From contig NC_084771.1 of assembly GCF_028858725.1 (NCBI RefSeq), forward strand, positions 6,910,915-6,974,914: a DNA stretch of 64,000 nucleotides. Direction: 5' to 3'. Source of the DNA: Colius striatus. Taxonomy: Eukaryota; Chordata; Aves; Coliiformes; Coliidae. Below are positions 47,906 to 59,900 of the stretch, in pieces (within the stretch, counting starts at the first letter, position 1; each line of letters starts with the position of its first letter). The position numbers and the translations under genes are program-made. Under the pieces are notes generated by a model. The model had not been told where the DNA came from, searched no databases, and worked only from the letters and a program-made list of their open reading frames with translations.

Positions 47906-49452
47906 ACGGATCTCTGGCAGTCAGCAGCTGTTGCTGCTGCACGGTTCTGCCCTCTCTCTTTCCCAAAAGATGCTTTCAGCCCCCTAGAAGTCCTCGTGTC
48001 AGTAGGGAGCATCACAGCATCGGGGCTCTGCTTCCCGTCTGTGCCCCGGCTCGCTGAGCGTGCTGCCAGGCTCTGCACCAGCACGGCCCAGCCCGGCCAC
48101 CACAGCCGTGGGCGACTGAGCCACGGACATGCACGGCACCGGGGTGCCCACCGGGAAGGGGAGGCCAGGGAGCAGGGAGACCCACTGGGCCTGAGCCGGT
48201 GGCTGCAGATGCTGAGGAATTTGCCTCTCCGTTGCCGCTGTTGCTGAGATCAGAGCTCAGAGTGCCCAGATGACCATAAGCCTGTGGAACCTTTGTCATA
48301 GTTTGTGTGTTTACTCTGTAGGAGATGACTCCAAGCATGATCCACTCTGAGGGCATGGGGAGATGATACTATTGCATAAGTAGTGAGGTCTCCTCTAGAA
48401 AACAAGTGGTTTGCCAGCAGAGCTGAAGAGAAATTTCACAGATATGGCTTATACTTGTTTCCAGACATAATAAGGAAAAGCATTTCTATGCCTCTGCAGC
48501 TGTCTCTGCAGAGGTTTGGTCTTGGTATAAGCATGCCTAAAAATAAACCAGTTCTACTAGTGAGTCTCCTGCCTTGGCCAGCAAACCCCAGCTCAGGCTC
48601 TGGCAGCTGTGCCGGGAGTGGGGCACGGCGCAGGCCCTGGCATGGCTGCCAGCACACAGCCACAGCCCTGAGTCTGTGCACCCGGCTCCTGGGGGGCAGG
48701 TGGGGGCTGCCCCTCAGCTGGATGCTGCTGCTGCTTCCTTCCTTCCCCATCCATCCCCAAGGCTGTGCTTTGCCAGGAGAAGGGCAGTGGCATCAGCCCC
48801 CATCTCCCTCCAGCAGAGAGGCAGGACCAGCTGTTCTCCCAGGGCAGAGATGCTGCCTGTACCAGCAGGTCGCTGGGGAGCCTCCCCGGTTGGGTGCCTC
48901 TGATACAAGTGGTGTTTGTGGTCTTCTCGTTTTTCTATACTGGATCCCTCTGTTGTCTGCCATCTGCCTATTTTCAACTCCTATTTCATCCAACAGAGAC
49001 GTAAAAGCGCAGAATTTGTGGCATCAGTTTCCTGGGCAGTAATTCCACTGCCAAATGGAGCAGGGGAAGTACTAATAGTTTCAAATATCTGAGTCTGGAA
49101 GAGGATGCTGACATCCCTCAGCAAACTGACTGGAGCCCTCCCCTTCTGGAGGTCGTCGAGGGCGTGTGAGGTCTGAGCGTGGCAGGGAGGGCTCTGCTCC
49201 ATGGCCCCCTGCACACCGGGTGCCAGAACCAGGGAGGGGTTGTCAGTGGGGTCTCTGTGAGTTACCGTGGAACAGAGGCAGATGCTGTCTCTGGCTGCAG
49301 AGCTTCTGGGGCAGGTCCCTGTCCCGGAGTGAGAGGAATGCTGCTGAGCACGTGTTGCGAGGGGGGCAAAGGTGTGGGGCCCTGTTCCCGCTTTTTCAGC
49401 ATGGCAGAGTGTGGAAGCCTGTGTATTAGAGTCTGTAAGGTCAGCACAGTGT
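47906..49452. other. Intron 1: CpG-rich patch beside the CR1 copy, no gene seen
   Basis: About 48,020-48,180 is unusually rich in CpG for this intron. Further right, an open frame of 219 codons at 48,383-49,042 shows no recognisable domain, and the sequence is otherwise plain. Confidence 0.5.
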
Positions 49453-49514
49453 CCTGGTTTGGACTGGATAATCTTTCAAGGTCCTTTCCAACCCTTAAGA
49501 TTCTGTGATTCTGG
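49453..49514 (+). mobile_element. CR1 LINE 3' end
   Basis: CTGGTTTGGACTGGATAATC, followed by AAGGTCCTTTCCAACCCTTA and ATTCTGTGATTCTGG, is the sense CR1 3' terminus, about 60 bases long. Confidence 0.88.
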
Positions 49515-49707
49515 TGGGCAGTTCACAGGTTTTGCTGGTGTCTCGGAGGAGGTCACACTCCCCGCAGCAGTCAGCACCTAGGCAGCCGGAACTGGCTGTG
49601 TTGCTAAACCAGCTCTGGGAAGTAGAGAAGATCCTATTTGTTCAGCCAGTTCCATTCAAAGGCTGGTCGTTCAAAACTGAGACCTATTCAGAGCTGAAAA
49701 AGCCAGA

Positions 49708-49825
49708 AAATCATAGAATCACAGAATGGTTGGGATTGGAAGGGACCCTTAAAGATCATCGATCTCCAGACCCCTGCCATGGGCAGGGACACCTTACATC
49801 AGACTGGTTTTTGTTCCAAGCTGTG
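49708..49825 (-). mobile_element. CR1 LINE 3' end
   Basis: AAATCATAGAATCACAGAATGG, followed by TTGGAAGGGACCCTTAAAGA and GGGCAGGGACACCTTACATC, is the complement of a CR1 3' terminus. Its tail faces the tail of the plus-strand copy at 49.45-49.51 kb, about 190 bases away. Confidence 0.92.
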
Positions 49826-52800
49826 TAGAGCTTGGGGCCCTTGGGGGCTGAGGGGCTCAAGGGTTGGCCACCCAGTGCCAACCGTGCCCAGGGGTCATGG
49901 GCCATGAAGTTTCCTGTTGTGTGTCAGAGCCAGGGCTGGTAGAGAGGCTGGCGGTGCTGGTCCCGCAGCCACAGGCTGCAAAGGGCCTCTCTCCCTGCCT
50001 GAGCAGCGTGCCTGCACAGGGCAGTGGCATCAGCTCCCCATCTCCCTCCAGCAGCTGCTCTTCTCCTTTTGAGACTTGAGGCACCTTGGGGACCAAACGG
50101 CCAGTTGCCATCAGGTGCTGTTGACTGTGCCCTGTGGCTGGACACAGCCCTGCTTGTGTTGGTCTCCAGGCCTCCCTTATCCCTGGATCTTGGCAGCCCA
50201 AAGAAGTGTCTCAGAGCAGGTTTTGCTCTACAAAGGCTTCATGAGCAGGGACTACTTGTCTAATTTATAAATACAGTACTGACATTAAGATCCATGTCCT
50301 ATGAAAGCAAAAGGAACATTGATCTGCACACAAAGGGCATGTGGAGAGGGTAACTTTGGTCTTCTGCCCCACGCTGACCTGCGTGGTGGTCCTGGGGGAG
50401 GAGGGAGATTCCTGCAGGCAGAGCCCTTCTGCCTTGGAGCTGTTTGGGATGTGAGGAGCTGTGCTGGTGGCAGGCCCTGGCCCCCTTCCCCCAGCAAACG
50501 TAGGCTACTGAGGACTGGCCCTGGCCAGGAGAGTTGGAGCTGGTTCAGGCAAGGAGACACCATTACCTCTGGAGACTTGCACTTCAAACTGAGAGCTGTG
50601 AAAAGCCAGCAAGGAACTCGCACCATCTCTCTTTAGTGTTTAGTAACTATTGCTGTGCTTAGTTTTTGAAGAAAGCAAGCTAAATGTCTTCCTATAAAAA
50701 CTGGCAGTCAGTGCATGGTGCTGCACACCTGCAGTGCCCTGCCAGGTACCACAGCAGCCAAGATGCTTCTGGGGGAGTCTGGAGCAAGGGCAGTAACTCT
50801 CTGGGGTGACAAATACATGGATCAAGGGTATCTCATTAGTCGTGATTTTCTTTATAGGCACATTTTCTTTTTGTCAGACTAGGAGCTGGATTTGAGAATG
50901 GAAGATTATAGTGTGGGTTAAACTAACTTAAAAAACATTAGTCAGAACAGACTATTTCCTTGGGAAATGAGTAGGGCTGTCTGTGCACCAAGGTCTTGTC
51001 CTTGGAGGCTGCAGGTGACTCGGCAATCACCAGGACGATGTGGTGCACAGCACTGATGACCTCGGCTGTGCTCCTCGGGGCTGAAGCCCGCTTGCCTGAC
51101 TCCTGTTGTGCTTTTTGTCCCCTTCCTGCTTCATAACCAGGTAGTGATTCCCATCCTAAGTAACCTTGCAGTATGTTTATGCCATCTCCTTTTGTAGATA
51201 CATTCTCTGTCTGGGGAAATCAAGTGTTTCATCTTCTCTGAGATGATTTTGGTGTGGGTGCTGTATCCAAAACGCAGGCAGCTGTGTAGTGCAGTGTGGC
51301 AGAGGCTGCAGAGTGGCTCAACCGAGGCGTTGTGTTTCAGGTGTAACCTGTCTCACTCCACCTTTTTAACCACATTTTCTGCTGCTTTCTTGGGGACGAC
51401 TGGAAGGTGAGAGCTGATGATGGCCATTAAAACCAGAAGACTGCAGTGTGGTTTGGGTTGTGATGTCGCCTCACCTGTAGGTGGAGTGGCTCGGCGGGTG
51501 GGGGCTGAGGCAGCAGCCAGGGCCCTGGGCTGGGCACGGCGTGGGGAGGCAGGAGCCCAGGGCTCGCCCGGGCTGGGTGGATGGCTGTGAGGCTTCAGGT
51601 GCGGCTGGGCCACAGACCCTGAAAAATAAACTGTCAAAATGAGTAAACAGAGCTTTTGGAAACAAAAAAGATAATGTAATTTGGGACATTTGAGAATGGA
51701 TTTTTACAGCTGTGCTTGCTGAAGTTCTTTGTGTGCCCTGAGCTGGGAGGCAGCCTCTGAGCTGCTGCCTGTGCGGCTGCCATCTCAGCTGGAGCTCCCC
51801 ACGCTGCTGCTGGTGGGAGGACCTTCTCCTGAGGGCGTGCTGCTTCTGCCTGCTCTCACTGCCAGGGACACTGGAAAACCCGCTGTCATCTGCTAACATT
51901 CATTTAAATCCGATGGAGATCACATTCCGTGTGTGTTTATTGCGGTTTGTCCCTGTTGTTCACGCTGTGCACCACGCTCTGCTCTCAGAGATGCTGTCTG
52001 GCCTGTCTGCCTCCAGCAGTTACACATAACAGCAAGGCACGGTCAGCTTAGAAACATACCAAAGACTACTTAGAGAAGGGAAATAAATTCAGTGTACAAG
52101 ATTACATGTTCATATAATGCATTTTGAAGGCATTTTGACAGTTGGGATGCTTTAAAGTTTCCGTGCAGGCCTTGTCATCTGCATCAACGTGGCTTGGTGA
52201 CTGTGGGCTGGAGATTCACTTCAGCTGTGGCTGAAGGCAATGGCAGTGACATGGGAACAAGACCTGTGCCTGACATGAACAGTAGTGCTCTTGGCTACTC
52301 GTGGGTCTCGTACCTCACTGTGAGTCACAGGCCTTGTCCAAGCATGAGCCACACATCTCCACTGACAGGAGTGTCAATTGTGTTTGAGACAGTTGTGCAG
52401 AGATGATGCCATTTTAAAGGCAACATTTGCTGCTGATATCATCACGCTGTCTCTGGAAGGACAGGACTTGAAATGACCAGACAGAATTCTGTGTCATCCG
52501 AGTTTCTGTGCAAATGCTTGTTCAGTTTGTGGCTCAGCATCTTCCCAGGCACTGTGACCAGGCAGATTTTCAGATAGAGCATTGTAAAGGTGCTGAACCA
52601 CTAGCCACTTTTCCCAAAGGGCAGAGGCATCTGACCAAAAGCGCTGTGCTGCGGGGCTGGCGACTGGCATGCCGGGGGCAGCTGGGAGGCTGGCAGCCGC
52701 CCTGGGGGACGAGCAGAGCTGGGGAGGTTTCTGCCAAGCCAGTCCCCGTGCTTCCAACCACCACCACACCGGGCTTTAGCAGACACACTTCTGGACAGGA

Positions 52801-55800
52801 CAGCAAAGTCCCAGAGCAGGTTGCAAGCCCACGGGTGCAGACATGGACAGAGCAGTGCAGGCAGTGAGCTGATGCCATGGGGAGGCTGCGCCAGCCATCA
52901 GGAGCAATGCTGCAACGTTTCGCCTCGGTCTGCTGGATTGTATTGCTGCAACTGTTAGAGTAATCTTGACATGGAAAACGTAGTCAAATATAAGAGTGAA
53001 GGAGGTGGAAATTGTATTTGTTTTTCAGTTATGTCAGACTGATGGAAAAGAGGGGGAGCATAAGGAATACACACTGCATTATAGTCACATGGTGAATTGC
53101 TTAACCAATGGACCCTGCTTGAGCAGGTTGGCATGGTCTGCAGAGGCTGTGCAGATAAAGCAGCAAACATACATTTTTGTGGTCTGTCTTTGGAGTCAGC
53201 AGTTCTGGGTGCTGAGGGGGGCCGTGGTGCCTCGGATCCTTTTGGGCAGCGTGTGCCGTCTGTTGCCAAGATGGAAACTTCCTGAGAAGTGGTTGATTTT
53301 TCTTCTATCCATGATTGCCCCTGGTTTTCTGGATGTGTTGTGAAATCTGGGCTGGTGAAAGTAACTATTGAAGAAGCACTTGCATTGCAAAATTATAGTT
53401 CTTACTCTACAGAAATACTTGCATGTGTCAGGAGCTCAGTAAACTCTCCATTTCCTTACAGAATCCTTCTGAAATGGCAGTAAATTTTTTCCTGTAGCCT
53501 AAGAGAGATAGTGGGATTGTTCCCCCTGGCCCCCCACCCCGAAAAGCACCGCATTGCTTTGTGAGCAGTCCTGACCTTGGCCTTGGCGCTGTGTGCTGGG
53601 GCTGGAATCTCTGCCCGACGTCACGGCTGCAGCAGTTGTGTCTGCCCATGCCCCGCTATCTCCCTGCTTTGGGTTTCTGAGGCAGCGTGACGCTTGCCAT
53701 ATATTGTGCAAACCACGGTCAGGGATTCTGGAGATCTCCACAATGTGCCCAATGCTTGTTTTTGTCAGACTTCAGTATTGCTGTGGCTCTGTGAGGTGGG
53801 AGCTGTCAGCACATGCCCATAGTGTAAAACCTCTTGCTCACAGGATGGCTTTTGTGTGGCCCCATGTGAGCCAGTGCAGAGCCACCCCGTCTCCTGCCTT
53901 GGGATGGGGAGCTGCAAACGCTGCTGGTTGCTGGGACCACTGTGCAGATGGGCACCTGGGGTCTGGCCAGAAAGCTGCTGCTCCACACGCCCTGCAGCCT
54001 CCCTAAGCCATCTCTTTGGCTCTTTGCAGTGCTATTACCTACATATTTTGAGAACACCCTGAAAAGGTCTCTTGGAAAATGGGAGACAGATGATTGAGGA
54101 TGCTGTTATCACAGCTCTCTCTGAGGTACCCACATTTTAAGTTACCTTTTTTTTTTTTTTTAATTTTTCCTCTAAAAAAAATAAAGCAAATTGTCATCTT
54201 CAAAATCAAGAGCACTCCTGGGCAAATGCCTCTGCTCTGTGGACAGTGGCTGCCGCTGGGAAAGGGTGAGCGAGGGGTTGTGTTGGTGCTGCAGCACTCA
54301 GCGCTGCCAAAACATCCGCCTCTGAGCAGTGGGAGCTTGGACTGGATAGAGCCTTCCCCTGGGAGGAGCCTGTCACACAGCCAGGATTAACCTTGAGTGG
54401 CTGCCAGCTCCCTCGGATTTCCATCTGTGAGCGGGGAGCTGGGACAAGACTGCCCAGCAGTGCGGGGCTGGTGGGGAGTGCCCAGCACCTCTGGGATGCT
54501 CTGCTCAGCACCCTCAGAGCTGGACACACACCTACAGCCCTACAGATGTGCAGGACACCCTGCCTGAAGGTGTGTTTGTACCTGCATTGTTTCTCTCCTG
54601 CAGAAGCAGCTATTTAAAAAGCTGTTTAAAAGGACACTCAAGTTGCAAACCTGCTTTACACCTTTAAATATTTAAGCCTCGAAAATGCTCCGGGGTCTTC
54701 TAGGGGTCCTGCTTCAGTCATTACAACAGCTGCTTCTGGAAGAGTCACTTTGCCTCATTTCCTAGCTGAAATGCATAGTAAAAAGAACAGGGAAAGCACA
54801 GGATGGAAAGCCTTACGGGAAATGTTAAATGAGCCCTTTGCAGATTTATAATTGCTTAGAGAGGAGGAAAAAAGTGAACGGTTCGTTAGAGGCAAGGTCT
54901 GGTTTTGCTGGAATCTAAAGAATTGCTGGCTAAATAAGGCATTTTTAGCAAACCTTCTATATCTGCTGCTGGTTGTTTCTCAGTAGTGTCTACTCCAGAG
55001 TAGTGGCTCAAGCAGAGTGCCAGGATTGGGGAGTGGTGGGCACTTGTGCCAACGTGGCATGAGGTGAAGCAATGCCCTGGGCCCTGCTGGGGCTGGGAGG
55101 GTGGGCAGGAGCCTGGCGGGGTTGAGACACCAAGGTGTTTGTGCATCAGGACTGAACGACAGCAGAGATGATGCAGACAACTGTACCTGCTCCATTTAAT
55201 CAGTAATTCGAGAAAAGCGTTGGAAATAAAGATTGACAGGGAAGGATGAGTCACTGGTTCTGGGTGCTGCTGCTAAAAAGATTATGAACCACTCAAAATG
55301 TTTCTCGCCTTAAGAACAGAGGATAAAATTGCTGCTCCAGTTATTAACCTACAATTTAGGCAGGGTCTGCATAGCTCTTGTAGGAGGGATAGAAGGTAGC
55401 AGCGTTCTTGAAAGACTCAGCTGGCAGCAAGATCAGAGGAGAGGTGAGCCTGGGTTTTGGTCTTAGCAGCAACTGTCCCACATCACGCTCTGCTCTGAAG
55501 GTGTGAGGGCTCGGGGAAGCGGCTGTGCTGGGGCAGAGAGCAGGCAGAGCACAGCAGTGGGTAGTCTGCTCACAGGGGGGGTTTGGTTGAAACGAAGCAC
55601 CTCAGTGATCTGTTCACATAACAACAGCCCCTTAAGTCTTGTCTGCACTGCAAAGTATTTTTCAGCCTGTGGTGTGATTCAAGCCAGTCAAATATTGGTT
55701 CCTCATTTGTTCTTGAGGAAACATTCTGTTTCATTTAAAACCTTTCTCTCCTCAGTTTCATATGTCTCTTGGGAAGCAGAACAAAAGGGAATGGGTATTC

Positions 55801-56779
55801 TGGACTAAAGAAGCTACTCTTATTACCAGAATTAAACTATCTGAGCAAAAGATTATAAGGAGGCAGCTGCCCCTGGGCCAGCACATCCTTGTCCTTGCTA
55901 GAGGTCTCATTAAGGGTGATTGCTCCTTCAGCTCTTCACACTAGAAATAGTTTTACATCCCAATGCCCCTGGTACTGTGGCTTGTGAGGGCAGGTTGCAG
56001 GATCAACCTGTGTTCTGGGAGCAGTGAAGGGCGGTGGGGGAGAGGAGCTGTGAGAGGGGCAGGGAGGGCTGGCAGAGCACGGGGCAGTGCTGCTGTGTGT
56101 TTCAGATGACCACAGGGATGGAAACCCCAGTGGAAAAGCTGGTCATGGGCACAGACAACACACTTCTCTTCCTTTAGTTAAGCCTAGATGCTGCCAACCA
56201 CTCACATGGCCCCTTACCCAGAGGGGCAGAGCTGCCTGTGGAGCTCTGGGACACAGAGGGATGCTTGCCATGGGCAGCAGCTGTGGACACAGGGGCTGAG
56301 CAGCAGAACGGTGTTTCCTTGCCCAGGGGTCTGTGTTGGTGTTTGACTCCTTCTGAAAGCTGCAAGACCTTCCAGAACATTCCTGGTGTGGGTTCTGGCT
56401 GCCGTCTCTCTCCAGGGCTGGTTTCTGTCTCGGTGCCTTTGGGGTTTATTCATACAGTGGGGCTTGTCCAAGCATAAAGGTTTTTTCCAAGAAGTCCTGG
56501 CATTATCATATTTGCTCTTAATTTAATTTACTTTCTAAGAGCTCACCTACAAGTATTCAAACAATGACAGAAACTAAAAGCAGGTCTGATTTTGACCAAG
56601 AAGTTGTGGTGACCTACTGACAGAAGTTGTTTGTCTCATCTAGTGTCCTGACAAAAAGCCAGTTTTGGCAAGTAACTTCCAATGCTGTTGTTCCCCAAGA
56701 GCCATCCATGGTGCTTACTGTAGCACGTCCTCATCTCATTTACTGACCCTTTCCCTTCTGTTTCTGGGTTATGCTGCAG
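49826..56779. other. Intron 1, last part: no other gene seen
   Basis: Mixed-composition sequence with a 15-base poly-T at 54,147-54,161 followed by an A-rich stretch. Many small chance open frames occur. The final 100 bases before exon 2 contain the branch and pyrimidine region ending in TTATGCTGCAG. Confidence 0.55.
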
Positions 56780-56931
56780 GTTGGAGGCTGGCCGTGAGCA
56801 TGTCTTGCCCATTGACTATTATTTTCCACCTCAGAAGACTTGCTTGATCTGTGGAGACGAAGCATCTGGGTGCCACTACGGAGCCCTCACTTGTGGGAGC
56901 TGCAAAGTCTTCTTCAAACGGGCGGCTGAAG
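56780..56931 (+). CDS. AR: Androgen receptor, coding exon 2 (first zinc finger of DNA-binding domain)
   Basis: This exon follows a CTGCAG acceptor and starts with the third base of the Arg codon split with exon 1, so exons 1 and 2 join in frame. It is 152 bp, which is the length I know for human AR exon 2, and ends inside a Gly codon before a GTAATG donor. It encodes residues 333-384: a short hinge ([18 protein letters not shown]) and zinc finger 1 with cysteines at about residues 354, 357, 371 and 374. The P-box GSCKV is the one shared by androgen, glucocorticoid, progesterone and mineralocorticoid receptors, and reads AGAACA-type half sites. The finger appears intact, with no frameshift or missing cysteine. 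The second zinc finger (exon 3) was not found between here and the right edge, so it lies outside the window. Confidence 0.98.
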
Positions 56932-59900
56932 GTAATGCAGACAGAGGAGGGTAAAGCACTCTCACTCTTCACTCTCTCTGCCCCAGTAGCCTGAGAGTCA
57001 AATGCTACAGACACAAGTTCCTACACCAGCAGTCAAATGACTAACGTAGAGGTGATGGAGACGTTTGCAGCATCAGAATATGTTTTCCTCCTGGTGAAAG
57101 AGATTAAGCCTTGCTTTGGGGAGCCTGCCAAGCCAAGGGGACTGAGGGACAAAGTGTGGTGGGTTTCTAAGGTCTCTTAGACTTGTAAAGGAGAAAATTC
57201 AAGGACAGATTGACGTCTTTGTCCTACATTTGGCAGCAGAGCCTCTGTTGTGGAAGCCTCACTGCCTGGTAACGTAACGTGGCTCAGAATCACACATCTG
57301 ACTTGTTTTCTGTTGTGATGAGCCAATACAAATCATCACTGTTTCTCGGTGCTAATGTGTCTGGTTTGGTGTGCCAGCACAGGGCAGTGGGTGCCACAGC
57401 CCAGGGCAGCACCACAGTTCCCAGCTGGCAGCCAGCAACAGGCATGGAAGCTTCTGCCTCTGCCTCGTCTCGCCACGACCTTCCCTTGCATCAGCCCTCT
57501 GTTGAGCAGAGGTCCTTAGCTGGTGGGTGCTCACCTGCTGCTGTCAGAGCCACACTCTCAGATTAGCTGCAGCATTATCCTGTGCGCTTTTGGAGTCGTG
57601 TTTCCCCTCATTCATCATGTATGCCAGGACAACTTGGCAGCACTGGTTGAGGGAAGAGTTGGTGCTGTGCCATAGAGGGCAACAGCAGCCTGTTGCCAGA
57701 ACAGAACAGTCAAATAATATTAATAGATAATGTTTGGCCTATTTTTCCCAAGTAAATAATTTACTGATATGTGTCTCTGCTCTACACCAACTCTGTGTAA
57801 GGCCAAATGGATTGTCTTGTGCAGCCAGAGTAAATAACAGATGCTTGTTTAAATCAGTAAGTTGTTGTTGATTTATAGTAAATGGAGTTTTGGCTCCCAC
57901 TGTCAGCTGAGCTGCTGCTGCAGCCCCAGGGCTGGCAGCGAGCCCTGAGCAGGGCTCCCAGGGTCCTGCCCACCCGCTGCCGACCCAGGCTGCCCGCACT
58001 GCTCTGCCTTGAGTGCCCTGCTTCTTCCCTCTCCTCATTGTGGCCTGTCATTAATTTAAATGGTATTTATGGCTCTGCTTAGCTTTTAAGCCTCAGGGTA
58101 TTGCAGGGGGTTGGACCTGCCTGAGCATGAGGTTTCCTTTTATGTTACCCTGAGGGACATGGATGGACTGTGTTGGGGAGGAGGCAATAAATCAGGCTGC
58201 ATTGTAAATCCTGAATGCAGGGTAGTGGTGGGTGATGATTTCTGTCTTAACTCTTGGTGATTCTCCAGCCAGACCTTTCTTTCTTGAGAAGCAAACTGAA
58301 GGCCGATATTTCAGTTTGTTCTCATGTTTTCAAGTCCACAAAATGCATCTCTGAAAACTTGACGTCAACTTTGGCGATGTTTGATGACAGATCAGCAGAT
58401 CAGAAGGCTTCCCCGATGAGACAAGAAACCTTTTGTGCTGCCTCTGTTCCCTTCCTGTTCCTGGTGTAAGCCAGCAGACCCGATGGGTAGGAGTAGCAAA
58501 GGACTGGGAACTGCAGAGCAGCACAAACAGGTCACCTCAGAGGAGAGGAGAGTTACTAGATGTGTAGCTTTTGTTTTCTCACATTCTTTGGCAAATTTAA
58601 TAGTTTCTTTGGCAGTAAGTTCAGACTGTATCAGAAGGTGCTACAGACACACAACTGCCTTTGGGGGGACATTGATTCCTCCTCCCTTCTGAAACAGGCT
58701 GAGGAAATTGTGAGGTTCCTAGCACAGCAGATCACTCTGGCTTTGATAAAATGTCTTAACAGATTGGAGGCTTTTGCAAACCAGTTCTTCCAGAAGGATG
58801 CTGGAAGAGTTAACTGAAAAGACATGAGTCTTTTCCTGATCTCTTTCTATCAACTCTCTCGATTTACAGACTCTCTCAAGATGTCCAGGTTATATATAGG
58901 CCAGCCCTAAAATGCAGCCTGCAGATTCTTCAGCTTTGATGTAGACTGCCTCACTTGCAAAGTGACCAGACTAATTTTTATCATCAAACTTGGCATTTCT
59001 TGCTCCCTTTCTGCCACTCTGCTCTGGTGCCCAAGTGCTGAGGCATCCAGACTGGGGCTTGCTGCCCCAGCAGCTCCTCTGCTGCCCAACGCACTTGCAG
59101 CCTGCAAAGGAGGGCTCCTCCTCCTCCTAATTCCTCTTTCTTACACAATAACAGTGATTTGGTAAACAAAAAGCGCATCCACCTCGGCACAGATTTTGTT
59201 TTCTCTCAGCACAAGTAGGAGGATGTCCCTATGCATGGCTGGGATGGGTTAAACACATTAGGTTTTTATCCTTGAGGTACCACATTTTTCCCTGAAACAG
59301 AAAAAGGCTTCAAATGTGACACACTTCTGAAACAACTGTCTCATCCCACCCAGCAAAGGGAGTAATTTTTGTGTCCCCTGCATCCATCCCTGAAGGGATC
59401 CCTCCAAGACTGCGTGAGATCCCACGGGCACCTTGGCCAGTTCAGAGCTGCCTCTGTGCAGCGCTACTGGCCACACCGGGCTGGGGTGCCTCGGGCTGGG
59501 GTGCCTCGGGCTGTGCTCCTGAGGGCTGTGCTCCTGAGGGCACTGCCTTTAAATGCAGGGAACTAAATGAGAAAAATAACACGGCGTTTAGCAAATTTCC
59601 TGGAGGGCTCAAAGCCAGACTGCTGTGCAGTCTGTTCTGATTCCCTTGCAGTCACCCTCCATATGGATGATGGTTCTGTGCTGAGGATGAGCTTTGCGCC
59701 ATAGAAATGTTTCTGGGCTGGCTCAACGCCTTCTTGCCAGTTTTCCAGATGACAACAAGTTGAAGTGAACCATTTTCAAAAGCCATCACCGTGTTTTAAA
59801 ATGCCTTCCTTAGCTCCTGGCTGATCTGACAGGACGCAAAAGAGTTGGGCCTGCAAAGGAGGTTGTGTGGTGCTGCAGCACCGTGCTGCTGACGCTTCAG

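Larger units (their letters stand above)
35973..56779 (+). other. AR: AR intron 1
   Basis: The intron is bounded by a consensus GTGAGT donor and a CTGCAG acceptor, with splice phase 2 (two bases of the Arg codon in exon 1). At 20.8 kb it is far shorter than the first intron of mammalian AR, as expected in a compact bird genome. It holds four CR1 fragments, small tandem repeats at 40.35 and 43.45 kb, a 15-base poly-T at 54,147-54,161, and patches with raised CpG content. Many open frames of 100-220 codons occur, but none shows a recognisable domain. Confidence 0.95.

Noticed and set aside
48383..49042. 219-codon open frame in intron 1
   Set aside because: No recognisable domain, no splice or promoter context. 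Long chance frames are common in this GC-rich intron.
58098..58125. TGCAGGGGGTTGGACCTGCC, like the start of a sense CR1 3' end
   Set aside because: The characteristic GGTCCCTTCCAACCC and terminal ATTCTATGA-type repeat do not follow.
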